DNA of 10,051 nucleotides from positions 169,594 through 179,644 of the forward strand of contig MU657239.1 in the NCBI GenBank assembly GCA_026770575.1, written 5' to 3'. Each line of letters starts with the position of its first letter. Position 1 is the first letter of the stretch. Below are positions 1 to 6,302 of this stretch, one piece after another. The notes beneath the pieces are model-generated. The model was not told the origin of the DNA. It did no database searches and saw only the letters and a program-made list of their open reading frames with translations. Origin of the DNA: Pelagophyceae sp. CCMP2097. Lineage: Eukaryota > Sar > Pelagophyceae. Made by a program: the position numbers and the translations under genes.

Positions 1-215
1 TTAACGGCCGTCGCCAAAGTCGCCAAATCAATTTTCTCGGCCCATATAAGACGTGCCAAAGTTCACCCTCCGGCGCTGGAGGCGCCTCGGCGCCCCGCAT
101 ACGACCCCAGCAACTATACCTCCAAAGACCTTCTCAAATTTCCGCGAAAAAACAGCAGTTTCATGCCCGAACCTGCTTGTACCGCAAATGAAGTACTGCG
201 GTACAATTATTGTAT
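1..215. other. Left flank of the TIR element; no gene
   Basis: No convincing coding region is seen; short open frames here lack codon bias. A perfect 8-bp inverted repeat GTACCGCA/TGCGGTAC (179-186 and 197-204, 10-nt loop) ends 11 bases before the TIR at 216. A TATA-like string CCCATATAAG is present near 44. The 187-213 segment resembles 9623-9663 downstream of the third gene, so this flank may itself be a dispersed repeat. Confidence 0.5.
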
Positions 216-269
216 GTAGGCTGCCACAACCGATCCGTTGAACGGATCTTTTTGTGGTGTGTATTTACG
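216..269 (+). repeat. Left terminal inverted repeat of the outer element
   Basis: Begins GTAGGCTGCCACAACC and ends near TTTACG. It matches the reverse complement of 4667-4719 with few mismatches. The repeat is itself a hairpin: CCACAA (224-229) pairs with TTGTGG (252-257), around the near-palindrome GATCCGTTgAACGGATC (232-248). Palindromic TIRs of this kind can be transposase binding sites (inference). Confidence 0.75.
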
Positions 270-549
270 AAAAGGTTGCCCCGGGTCTCCCCCGAAAAAG
301 GGAGCTTTTTTGAATGCGTCTGTCACTGTCGAATTAGATTATCACCGGAAATCTATTAACTATTTTTGGCTCGTGAAGGCGGCTGACGCTGCGCCGGCCA
401 CTCCCGCGAGACGCCCTGGGCGCGCTTGTTTGGCTTTTTCGTCAACTGTCTTATTTTGGCGAGTCTCTGCGAAAGCTTCTTAATTAGTAGTTAATCAAGT
501 CTAAACCTTAGGGCCCAAATCAAAAGTCGATGAAGGCGCCAATGAGTTC

Positions 550-610
550 CCGGCCAATTGAGACAGACGATAGGGGCACTGTGCCCGAACGTTATGTCCA
601 AATTGGCCGG
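550..610. repeat. Left subterminal hairpin of the outer element
   Basis: CCGGCCAATT (550-559) and AATTGGCCGG (601-610) are a perfect 10-bp inverted repeat. The intervening bases pair partly, and the centre is GGGCACTGTGCCC (574-586), a 6-bp stem with a one-base loop. Its right arm contains GTCCAAATTGGC (596-607), similar to the 12-bp motif arrayed in the nested element. The stretch 270-770 around it holds no convincing gene. Confidence 0.6.
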
Positions 611-770
611 CAATTCCTTGCCTCCAAAGTAGGCTACTAAAATTTCGCGGTTTGAGACGTTGCTTCTTCGCGCGCTGGTCTCCAAGGCGCCAACTAATAC
701 GACTGGAAAGGGCGGCAAGAGCGCACGCGCTAAAAAAAGTTATCTTCGGCGATTTCTGTTGTGCAAATTC

Positions 771-779
771 GACAGTGTG
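771..779 (+). repeat. Left putative target-site duplication of the nested element
   Basis: GACAGTGTG, repeated in the same orientation at 2469-2477. The preceding base is C in both, so the repeat could be counted as 10 bp. It lies exactly 7 bp outside the outermost array motif (787), as does the right copy. A duplication of 9-10 bp is typical of Mutator-like elements. Confidence 0.6.
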
Positions 780-786
780 GAGACAA

Positions 787-1007
787 ACCCACGTTAGTCG
801 GCGTTGGTCTCACATCAAATCCGGAGGAGCTCAATAGTGTCTATCGCAAAAACGTCGACCACATCAGTTACCCGGCGAGTTCACATGAGGATGCCTCGTC
901 GAACGGGGGTTCATATAAGTGAGGAGCCTGTCCACATTGGGGGTGCACGTGTCCACATTTGTCGCGAGCGGGTCCACGTCAGTGGGTGTCCGTGGCACCA
1001 CATCAGC
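787..1007 (+). repeat. Left array of about 10 degenerate 12-bp motifs (GTCCACATYAGT)
   Basis: Motif starts on the plus strand: 787, 808, 827 (weak), 857, 879, 909, 930, 951, 972 and 996. Spacings are 21, 19, 30, 22, 30, 21, 21, 21 and 24. Only the 12-mer is conserved; the roughly 9-base spacers are not, which points to a selected binding site and not to simple tandem duplication. Examples are GACCACATCAGT (857), GTCCACATTGGG (930) and GTCCACGTCAGT (972). The array ends 56 bases before the ATG at 1063, so it could also act on transcription of the OTU gene. Confidence 0.75.
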
Positions 1008-1062
1008 GCGCCCTTCCCTGCTCTCACAGAGCATTTGGCATAGGCCTGAGACGCGCGACCTC

Positions 1063-2036
1063 ATGTCCGACGACGGCGACGCCGCGCGCGCCGAGAAGTA
1101 CCCGTCGTCGGAGGAGGGCGGCGATGGTAGCGACGAGGACATGCCGCCGAAGTCGCGCCAGAAGAAGATCCGGAAGAAGTCGACGTCGACTGGCGCGACG
1201 ACTCCGACCCGCCGCGGACCGGCCCCGACGTGAGTACGCCGCGGCTGACGGGGAAAGCGCCGGCGACGCCACCGCGCGGAGCGCCGGCGTCGTTGAGCGG
1301 CAATGGCGCCGTCGAGCACAGCTACCAGTTCTCGAACCTCGGGCCCGGCGCCACGAGGGGCGACATCGTTTTTCTCACCAAGGGCATGGGCGCCATGGTC
1401 GACCGCCTCGAGGCCGAGGTGTTTGTCTCCCCGTCGACGGGCTTCTGCGGCTTCGACTCTCTGGCCGCCATGTACCGCGAAATCATCTCGGCCGAGGAGG
1501 ATTGGACGGCCGGAGACGTGCGCGCTGTGCTAGGGCAAATCTACACGAAGCACATCGACTCGCTGCTTGCGTTCCAGACGAAGTACCGGCTGCTCGAGCA
1601 GGGCAAGGCGCGGCGGGAGGCCGAGAGGGCGCTGCGCCTCCGCGGCGACGCGCACAAGAAGTCGTTCCGCGAGATGGGCACGCTCTCGCCACCGTACTGG
1701 CTCAACGCCACGGACATAAAGGGCTTCGCCATCGAGTTCGGCCTCAACGTCTTCGTGGTCTCCACTGAAGAGTCGCGCGTCGTCGACGGCCAGCACGTCG
1801 AGAAGGTCACCGTGTTGAAGTACCTGAGCACCGTCTCGCCGCCGGGGCTCATCTCCATCGACCTCGAGAAGATGGGGATGGTCGGGTTCTCGAGAGGGGA
1901 GGCCGTCGTCGCTGAAGAAGACATCGTCCTCATCTACAACGGCTCGCACTACAACGCCCTGTCGTGGCACCGAGCGGACGAAGACGGCGAGGGGCACGAC
2001 GAGGCCCACTTTGAAGACGATTTCGCCGACGAGTAG
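1063..2036 (+). CDS. OTU-like cysteine protease (frame change or small intron near the 5' end)
   Basis: Probable deubiquitinase-type peptidase with the OTU fold. In the long frame (open 1131-2036), the Cys-box is GFCGFDSLA with Cys at 1446-1448. A helical linker follows, then YWLNATDIKGFAIEFGLNVFVV, which fits the W...I..LA..L...I.V segment of OTU proteins. The C-terminal DIVLIYNGSHYNAL contains the catalytic His (1947-1949) and an Asn two residues later. The usual Asp three residues before the Cys is Thr here, so activity is not certain. The tail is acidic. The only good ATG (1063) is in another frame and encodes an acidic then Lys-rich leader (MSDDGDAARAEKYPSSEEGG...). It must join the OTU frame by a -1 shift around 1170-1180 or by an intron at 1230-1321. 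The gene lies between the two motif arrays and is the sole cargo of the nested element. Family call is firm; the 5' structure is not. Confidence 0.8.
1230..1321 (+). other. Candidate small intron in the OTU gene
   Basis: GTGAGT at 1230-1235 is a good 5' splice site, and CACAG ending at 1321 is an acceptable 3' site. Removing these 92 bases joins the ATG-led leader frame to the OTU frame in phase. Against this, the OTU frame is open and GC-biased through the whole interval, and the tract before the acceptor is not pyrimidine-rich. A one-base frameshift near 1178 explains the data equally well. Confidence 0.3.
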
Positions 2037-2275
2037 GACCCGCCCTCGGCCGCCGTTGCGCTCCCGCGCGGGCCTCGGTGTCCGCCGGCCCGGCGCGCGG
2101 CCGGCGGCGGCTGTGCTTCCTTGCGCTCGCCCGCAGACCCGCAAGGGCATCCGCCGCGCTGCCATCTTCGCCGCGCCCCTCCGTCGACGCAACCCCAAAT
2201 CTATACCTAAGCCTATCCGCCGTCGACGAATCACTCCCCCGCCGCTGTCACGCAAGAGACTCAGAGATCGTCCTC
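2037..2275. other. 3' region of the OTU gene, no feature
   Basis: GC-rich to about 2190, then mixed. No credible gene or polyadenylation-type motif stands out. It separates the OTU stop codon from the right motif array. Confidence 0.5.
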
Positions 2276-2461
2276 ACTGATCTGGAATGTGGCCTCACTG
2301 ATATGGTCACCGACATCACTGATATGGACATCCTCATGCCTCATATGGACCGTGTTTTTAGAGCCCACCCTAATGTGGACGTGGTGTCCCTGATGTGGAC
2401 AGCCGCGCCACTGATCTTATCGTGCTAACTAATGTGGTCATCAAATCCCACTAATGTGCAT
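2276..2461 (-). repeat. Right array of nine 12-bp motifs, mirror image of the left array
   Basis: The same motif occurs in reverse orientation (ACTGATRTGGAC on the plus strand) at 2276, 2297, 2318, 2339, 2369, 2389, 2410 (weak), 2428 and 2450. Spacings are 21, 21, 21, 30, 20, 21, 18 and 22. Counted inwards from the end, both arrays show a 30-bp step followed by three 21-bp steps. Clear copies are ACTGATATGGAC (2318), CCTAATGTGGAC (2369) and ACTAATGTGGTC (2428). Spacers are not conserved. Confidence 0.75.
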
Positions 2462-2468
2462 AAGACCC

Positions 2469-2477
2469 GACAGTGTG
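2469..2477 (+). repeat. Right putative target-site duplication of the nested element
   Basis: GACAGTGTG, direct copy of 771-779. It starts 7 bases after the outermost right motif ends (2461), mirroring the 7-base gap on the left. Confidence 0.6.
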
Positions 2478-2507
2478 TTCCAAGTCCTTTGAGGCCTGAT
2501 GCGCGTC

Positions 2508-2531
2508 CTATAAGGCCTGCTATAAGGCCCG
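2508..2531 (+). promoter_or_regulatory. Tandem CTATAAGGCCYG directly before the second gene
   Basis: CTATAAGGCCTG (2508-2519) is followed at once by CTATAAGGCCCG (2520-2531), and the next base starts the ATG at 2532. The TATAAGG cores look like a core-promoter or initiator element, but their position against the ATG would imply a very short leader or use of a downstream ATG (2544). Function is inferred only. Confidence 0.35.
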
Positions 2532-3626
2532 ATGAGCGCCGCCATGGGCGGCCTGAAGCGGCTTGGAGGGGGCGGCACGCAAACGTCCGTCGAATTGCGG
2601 CAGTTCGACGAGTTTTTGGGCGTCGAGAAGCTCGAGAGTGATTGGTACCCACCGGTCGCGGCCGCAGTGGTGCTTGGACGGTACCAAGCGTGGCTGCAGA
2701 CGCGAGGCAGCGCGTGCCAGCTCGCCCCGCGCGAGATCTCCGCCGCTTTGAAGCGCAGGCTGGAGGTCTTCGTGACGCAACGTGACGCACGGGCCACGCC
2801 GCTCTTCAGCTTCGTCAACTTCGAGGAGCGACCTCTGCCCAAACTGCCGGCGCCGGTGCCGGCGCGTCCGTTGTTTGACGCATCGATAATGACGGCGAAA
2901 GAGCACTCGCTGGCGGTGAAGTGCGCGTCGTTCCAGGGCAAGTACGGCAGGCTATCGCAGTCGTGGCGCAACACGCAGCGCCGCAACGCGTCTCTTAAAT
3001 CGCAGCTCGACGGCCGCAAGGACGCGGTGTGCTTGGCGGGCGCGCTCGCGGCGAAGCTCGACCGGATGCGGCGCACCTTGGACCGCGCTACGTGGCGCTC
3101 GAAGGCGCGCGCCAGGGCCGCGCGCACGTTCCGCGCCGATAAAGGCGAGCTGGCCATCAAGGTCGACGACTTAGATTCGCGGCTCGCCATGCTGGGCCGC
3201 GGTTCTGGCCTTTCGACAATGCGTCTCGAGGCGGCTCTCCGCGCCTCGGCCGAAGAAGTGATTGCGGTGCGCAACGCGCTCCACGCGGCGCGCGAAGATG
3301 CTGCGGCGACCGTCGACACTGCCAAGATGCGCGCCGACAGGTCCGCTGCGGAGATCGCGCGGCTCGTAAAGGAGCTGGAGAAGGCCGCGGGGCCGTTGCT
3401 CTTCCAAGAAGGCGGCGTCGTCTGCGACGAGGTCCGCGCCGCTGCGGTCGCCATCGCGGCCGGCCTCGACGTCAGCATCGGCGCCGCGAGGGGATCACCC
3501 ACAAGAAACGCCTCGAGGTGGCGGCCAAGGGAGCCGCGGAAAAGCGGTCTGCGGGCGACGCCGCGGCGACCGCGACTGCGGCGGCCAAGGCAGCGACTGC
3601 GACGACCTTGGCCGTCGCGCTCGTAG
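2532..3626 (+). CDS. Coiled-coil protein, N-terminal part (first frame)
   Basis: No family is recognised with confidence. The frame is coding-like to about 3491 (about 320 residues), after which the Arg/Pro-rich tail is out of frame. ATG 2532 or the better-context ATG 2544 (gccATGG) may start it. Residues about 20-100 (EFLGVEKL... RYQAWLQTRG... REISAALKRRL) resemble, by eye, the winged-helix segment that follows primase-helicase proteins of the P4/D5 type; this is a weak suggestion. Residues about 130-320 are Ala/Arg/Glu-rich helices with heptad character (KSQLDGRKDAV, AEIARLVKELEKAAG), so an elongated coiled coil is likely. The protein continues in the next frame from the GGGG at 3490-3493. 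It is the only gene native to the outer TIR element, so it may be a DNA-binding or structural transposition protein. Confidence 0.6.
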   Translation: MSAAMGGLKRLGGGGTQTSVELRQFDEFLGVEKLESDWYPPVAAAVVLGRYQAWLQTRGSACQLAPREISAALKRRLEVFVTQRDARATPLFSFVNFEERPLPKLPAPVPARPLFDASIMTAKEHSLAVKCASFQGKYGRLSQSWRNTQRRNASLKSQLDGRKDAVCLAGALAAKLDRMRRTLDRATWRSKARARAARTFRADKGELAIKVDDLDSRLAMLGRGSGLSTMRLEAALRASAEEVIAVRNALHAAREDAAATVDTAKMRADRSAAEIARLVKELEKAAGPLLFQEGGVVCDEVRAAAVAIAAGLDVSIGAARGSPTRNASRWRPREPRKSGLRATPRRPRLRRPRQRLRRPWPSRS

Positions 3627-4261
3627 CAACGGCTAAGTGGACGACTTGGCCGCCGGAGGGTGCGACCGTCGCTGCGCTGAAAATTCAACTCGCGCACCAC
3701 GGTGCTGTCGCAAAGCACGGCGAGCGCCTTAAGATCAACTGCGACGCCGCCGGCGCCTTTGTGACGGAGGCCGCTTTTACGGCGCTCGGCTCGATCGAGT
3801 CTACGGCGCAAGTCGCGGGCCTCTTGAAGCTCATCTTGACGGACGATCTCGTCGTGATACGAGAAGGGTCGACTCTGATGCTGCGGCGCCGCGAGATGAC
3901 GTCGGTCGCGTCGTCGCCCGAGCCGCCGCCGCCGCCGCCGCCTTTACTCGGCCCGACCCCGGCGCGACCGCTTGAAGCGACATCGGCGGCGGAACGCGCG
4001 CCGTTGCCGCCGTTACCGCCGACCGGCCAGTCGACGACTCGACGCCGACGCAAGGTGCAGATCGACAAGCAGCAGAACGACAAGCCGGCCAAGCGGCGCG
4101 TGACGATCTCGGTCGGCGGCGCCGAGTCGCCGGCGACGGCGCCACTCGTGCGCGTCAGCGGCGTCACGGCGGCGAAAAGAAAAGTGCCCGCCGACGAATC
4201 CTCGGCGAATTCTTCGAGGCCGACGCGGCAGCGGCATGCTCCGCGGGTCGTGGATGTGTGA
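3491..4261 (+). CDS. Coiled-coil protein, C-terminal part (second frame)
   Basis: Continues the preceding gene in the -1 frame. Reading GGG ATC ACC CAC AAG AAA from 3491 gives GITHKKRLEVAAKGAAEKR, which extends the helical region smoothly. Joined, the product would be about 576 residues. An Ala/Thr-rich stretch follows, then a compact possibly folded segment (VAALKIQLAHHGAVAKHGER to LILTDDLVVIREGSTLMLRR). Next is a Pro run (PPPPPPP, about 3924-3943) and a basic Ser/Thr-rich tail with RRRRK and KRRV, possible nuclear localisation signals. The stop is TGA at 4259. The one-base break may be a mutation, a sequencing error in a homopolymer, or a frameshift site. No catalytic motif is seen. Confidence 0.55.
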   Translation, partial: GITHKKRLEVAAKGAAEKRSAGDAAATATAAAKAATATTLAVALVATAKWTTWPPEGATVAALKIQLAHHGAVAKHGERLKINCDAAGAFVTEAAFTALGSIESTAQVAGLLKLILTDDLVVIREGSTLMLRRREMTSVASSPEPPPPPPPLLGPTPARPLEATSAAERAPLPPLPPTGQSTTRRRRKVQIDKQQNDKPAKRRVTISVGGAESPATAPLVRVSGVTAAKRKVPADESSANSSRPTRQRHAPRVVDV

Positions 4262-4666
4262 ATGAGTAATCAAACTGTTTTTAGTGCTCTGCAGCCTCTG
4301 CTATAGCCAGAATCGTCGACTGCTTTTGTATGGAGTCTCATTTGCAAACGCGTCGTGGGAAGTCCACAATTCTGGGGCGGATCGACGCAAAACATGGTGG
4401 GCGATCGCCCTGCGGTAGAATTGTGGACTTCCCGGGCAGGAATGCAAAGTTCTCACGCTGCCAAGCAACAAACTTTGTCGACCCAATGTATACAAAAAAG
4501 CATGCGCTTCGAAAACCCTTGTGCAGGCCCATCAAGGAGGACCCCAACCGCGCGTGGCCAAACTCCTAGCCGATTCTGTCAGCAGCGCGAGGAGCGCGGA
4601 CGTGCCCAATGTGGACTGTTCCGGGACCCGCAAGAAGAAAGGAGAGAGAGAAGGGGAGAGTAAAAA
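4262..4666. other. Gene-free 3' arm of the outer element
   Basis: Apart from the hairpin at 4357-4433, no gene is supported. A purine-only tract (GAAGAAAGGAGAGAGAGAAG and onward, about 4633-4660) lies directly inside the right TIR. Confidence 0.5.
4357..4433. repeat. Right subterminal hairpin of the outer element
   Basis: GGGAAGTCCACAATTCT (4357-4373) and AGAATTGTGGACTTCCC (4417-4433) form a perfect 17-bp inverted repeat. A second palindrome, GGGCGATCGCCC (4399-4410), lies in the 43-nt loop. Each arm contains GTCCACAATTCT, a 9/12 match to the array motif, and another copy (CAATGTGGACTG) is at 4608. It lies 286 bp inside the right end, against 281 bp for the left hairpin, so the two are placed almost symmetrically. 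Confidence 0.7.
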
Positions 4667-4719
4667 CGTAAACACACGCCACATTTTGTCCGTTCAACGG
4701 ATTGGTTGTGGCAGCCTAC
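4667..4719 (-). repeat. Right terminal inverted repeat of the outer element
   Basis: Inverted copy of 216-269. It ends GGTTGTGGCAGCCTAC on the plus strand. The central near-palindrome GTCCGTTCAACGGAT (4688-4702) corresponds to that of the left copy. Similarity stops at the outer CTAC (4719) and at the inner CGTAAA (4667), which defines the ends. Confidence 0.75.
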
Positions 4720-4798
4720 GGTATGTCCGTTGGGAGACCGTAAGGCCGCAGACCGCAATCCTTTTAGAGCAAAAAAATCCGTATATTCAGGCTCTAAA

Positions 4799-4880
4799 GC
4801 TGAAAGTTATCTAAATTTTAAGTGAGCTGGGTTTTAAACTCAGTTTTAAGCGCAAAAATCGAATGTTATCTAAATTTTAA
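4799..4880 (+). repeat. Left inverted end with two GTTATCTAAATTTTAA copies
   Basis: Copies at 4806-4821 and 4865-4880, 59 bp apart. The sequence just outside forms a small hairpin, TTTAGAGC (4763-4770) with GCTCTAAA (4791-4798). Confidence 0.65.
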
Positions 4881-5158
4881 CTTTTGAGACAAAAAAGATG
4901 TCAGCTGCTTAAAGGCGATTTTATCAAGTCTATTTTCAGGATGCCGAAGTGACATTATCGCGGCTGACTGGCCTCTCGTCGAAAACGCCCTCCGGCGGCT
5001 CCACGGCGGCGACTGGGTCCCATATAGGTCGTGTTTGAAGCGAAAGCGCTGCCGCGGTGCGACGGGGGAGCCTTGCAACCGCGGCGCAGCGCGCCAAGCG
5101 CGGCGCTGGCGTTGCATTCGCTTCATACTGCGACGGCGGGGCGGGCCCGGCGGGGGCG

Positions 5159-5626
5159 ATGCTGGCAGAAGCTTCGAGCAAAAGTGCCGCCGCGCCGCCT
5201 TGTTATCGACCCGAGAGGGAAAAGCATACAAAAACGCCGACGCTCAAACCTCGACCGGCGGTCCCACAGCCAGGCGCGGGTGTCGGAAGCGACGGGCCCA
5301 CGGAGCCACGGACAGCGGCGCCGCCGCGACGCGGCTGGCGGGACCACCATTCTTTACGCGTGCAGCGACGCGCTCCACGACGCGGCCCCGTCGATAAATT
5401 GAGCCGAACTTCGAGACAGCGCACCGGAAGGCGGCGGGGGCGCCTCGCCGCCGGACCTGCGCGCAGCGGCGACGCCGCGGGCACCGAACGAGCCGACCAC
5501 TTTCACAGTGAGCGGCGCCCCGCGCCAGCGACCCCGGCTGTGCCTTTCGTTCAAACTTCGCCGCGCGGCGCGGGTATCAGCGCGGGCGCCGGCACCGGCG
5601 CGGGCATCGGCGCGGGCGGCATTTGA
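5159..5626 (+). CDS. Doubtful open frame in GC-rich core
   Basis: An ATG-led frame of 155 codons, Pro/Arg/Ala-rich, ending in a Gly-Ala-Thr/Ile repeat (GAGISAGAGTGAGIGAGGI) encoded by a short hexamer-like repeat at about 5571-5622. I recognise no domain. Long open frames arise by chance at this GC content, and the opposite strand is also partly open (4936-5040 on the minus strand reads PVAAVEPPEGVFDERPVSRD before a stop). It may be captured gene fragments or nothing. Confidence 0.15.
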   Translation: MLAEASSKSAAAPPCYRPEREKHTKTPTLKPRPAVPQPGAGVGSDGPTEPRTAAPPRRGWRDHHSLRVQRRAPRRGPVDKLSRTSRQRTGRRRGRLAAGPARSGDAAGTERADHFHSERRPAPATPAVPFVQTSPRGAGISAGAGTGAGIGAGGI

Positions 5627-5660
5627 CCATATGCATGGCATCCGACCTATCATCACTATA

Positions 5661-6053
5661 GGTGGCACTGTAAAATAATTTGTAAAAACTGTATTTGATT
5701 TTACATGTAATTACATGTAATTACACGACCCCCAAATTTTGCCTTTGTAGTGCCCTTGAAAAACTCCAATCCATCGATATTTGTGAATTTCGGGCGCCTT
5801 GCATCTCAAAATTGTGTGTTTTCACCACTTGTTTGAACAAAAGTTGGACTTTTACCCCAAAAACATGCGCATGCAGAGCCACACCTCGTATTTGAGCTCG
5901 TCAGTTCGCCGGGGCGACTCGGCGGAGCCTCCCGCTCGCGCTAAGCCCCACTGCGCCTCGTTTGAACGCCTCTAAAAATATGACCTTCAATTTTACACTG
6001 TAAATACTTGTGTAACACTAATTACACCGTAATTACAGTAAAAACATGGGCCC
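5661..6053. mobile_element. MITE-like insertion within the AT-ended element
   Basis: The left end GGTGGCACTGTAA (5661) is shared with a second locus at 9930. The right end, read in reverse, is GGGCCCATGTTTTTACTGTAA, an imperfect counterpart. Both ends carry repeated GTAATTAC strings. ATA flanks both sides (5658-5660 and 6054-6056), a possible 3-bp target duplication. A TSD of 3 bp and GG-starting ends would suit a PIF/Harbinger-type MITE, but this is inference. The 390-bp body has no gene. Confidence 0.45.
5701..5725 (+). repeat. TTACATGTAA tandem palindromes
   Basis: Two and a half copies of the self-complementary 10-mer TTACATGTAA, in the left end of the MITE-like insertion. Related GTAATTAC strings lie in its right end (6021-6036). 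Confidence 0.7.
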
Positions 6054-6206
6054 ATAATCATCAACACTGTCTTTGCCCACCTACAATCATCACGCGAGTG
6101 ACTCGCTGAACTCACTTAAAATCAAAACAGAGCTCAGTTTTAAATAGGCCAACATGCATTTAAAGGCTCGGAGAGTTGGAGAGAGAGGTATTTTGAGTGA
6201 GGCCTC

Positions 6207-6280
6207 TTAAAATTTAGATAACTCCTCTATTTCCAGTTTTAAAGGCCGCTTAAAGCGTTAAAATTTAGATAACTTTCAGC
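6207..6280 (-). repeat. Right inverted end with two GTTATCTAAATTTTAA copies
   Basis: Reverse-complement copies at 6207-6222 and 6258-6273, 51 bp apart, mirroring the left end. The match with 4799-4821 extends over 23 bp. Confidence 0.65.
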
Positions 6281-6302
6281 TTAAATAGCTATAGGCCCGA
6301 AT

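Larger units (their letters stand above)
780..2468 (+). mobile_element. Nested Mutator-like element with OTU protease cargo
   Basis: Seen: an interval of about 1.69 kb flanked by the 9-bp direct repeat GACAGTGTG. It has inverted, mirror-spaced arrays of a 12-bp motif at both ends and a single gene for an OTU-like cysteine protease between them. The terminal 19 bases of the two ends match at about 12 positions after reversal. Known: Mutator-like elements make target duplications of about 9 bp, often have long or repetitive ends, and frequently carry non-transposase genes. Inferred: this is a non-autonomous element, since no transposase frame fits inside it. It would have inserted into the left part of the outer element. 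An alternative is a replicon-like or promoter-flanked cassette whose arrays are regulator sites. Confidence 0.6.
216..4719 (+). mobile_element. Composite TIR DNA transposon, about 4.5 kb including a nested insertion
   Basis: Seen: two inverted copies of a sequence of about 54 bp bound this interval (216-269 and 4667-4719), about 85% identical when one is reverse-complemented. Between them lie a coiled-coil protein gene (2532-4261), subterminal hairpins on both sides (550-610 and 4357-4433) and a nested element (780-2468). Without the insertion the element would be about 2.8 kb. A clean target-site duplication is not visible. The closest candidate is GTAT at 212-215 and 4721-4724, one base out of register on the right. 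No DDE transposase is recognisable, so the superfamily is open. An alternative is two independent inverted insertions of a small palindromic repeat. Confidence 0.6.
4785..6302. mobile_element. Probable non-autonomous element with AT-rich inverted ends and GC-rich core
   Basis: Seen: 4799-4821 recurs perfectly (23 bp) as the reverse complement at 6258-6280. The outer edges ATTCAGGC (4785-4792) and GCCCGAAT (6295-6302) also match after reversal (7/8). Each end has two copies of GTTATCTAAATTTTAA pointing inwards, plus several TTTTAA and CAGTTTTAA strings. The core 4930-5630 is very GC-rich, quite unlike the ends, as expected if the element captured foreign sequence. No transposase is seen and no target-site duplication was found, so the ends are approximate and the class is unknown. 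Confidence 0.55.

Noticed and set aside
1530..2255. 241-codon minus-strand frame over the OTU gene
   Set aside because: The plus strand has recognisable OTU motifs; the antisense product is Arg-rich without domains.
2441..3811. 456-codon open frame on the minus strand
   Set aside because: It is antisense to the coiled-coil gene, Arg/Ser-rich, and without motifs; long antisense frames are expected in such GC-rich codon usage.
44..5034. CCCATATARG strings at 44 and 5020 as a shared promoter
   Set aside because: Only about 12 of 16 bases match, and no gene with a supported start lies downstream of either.
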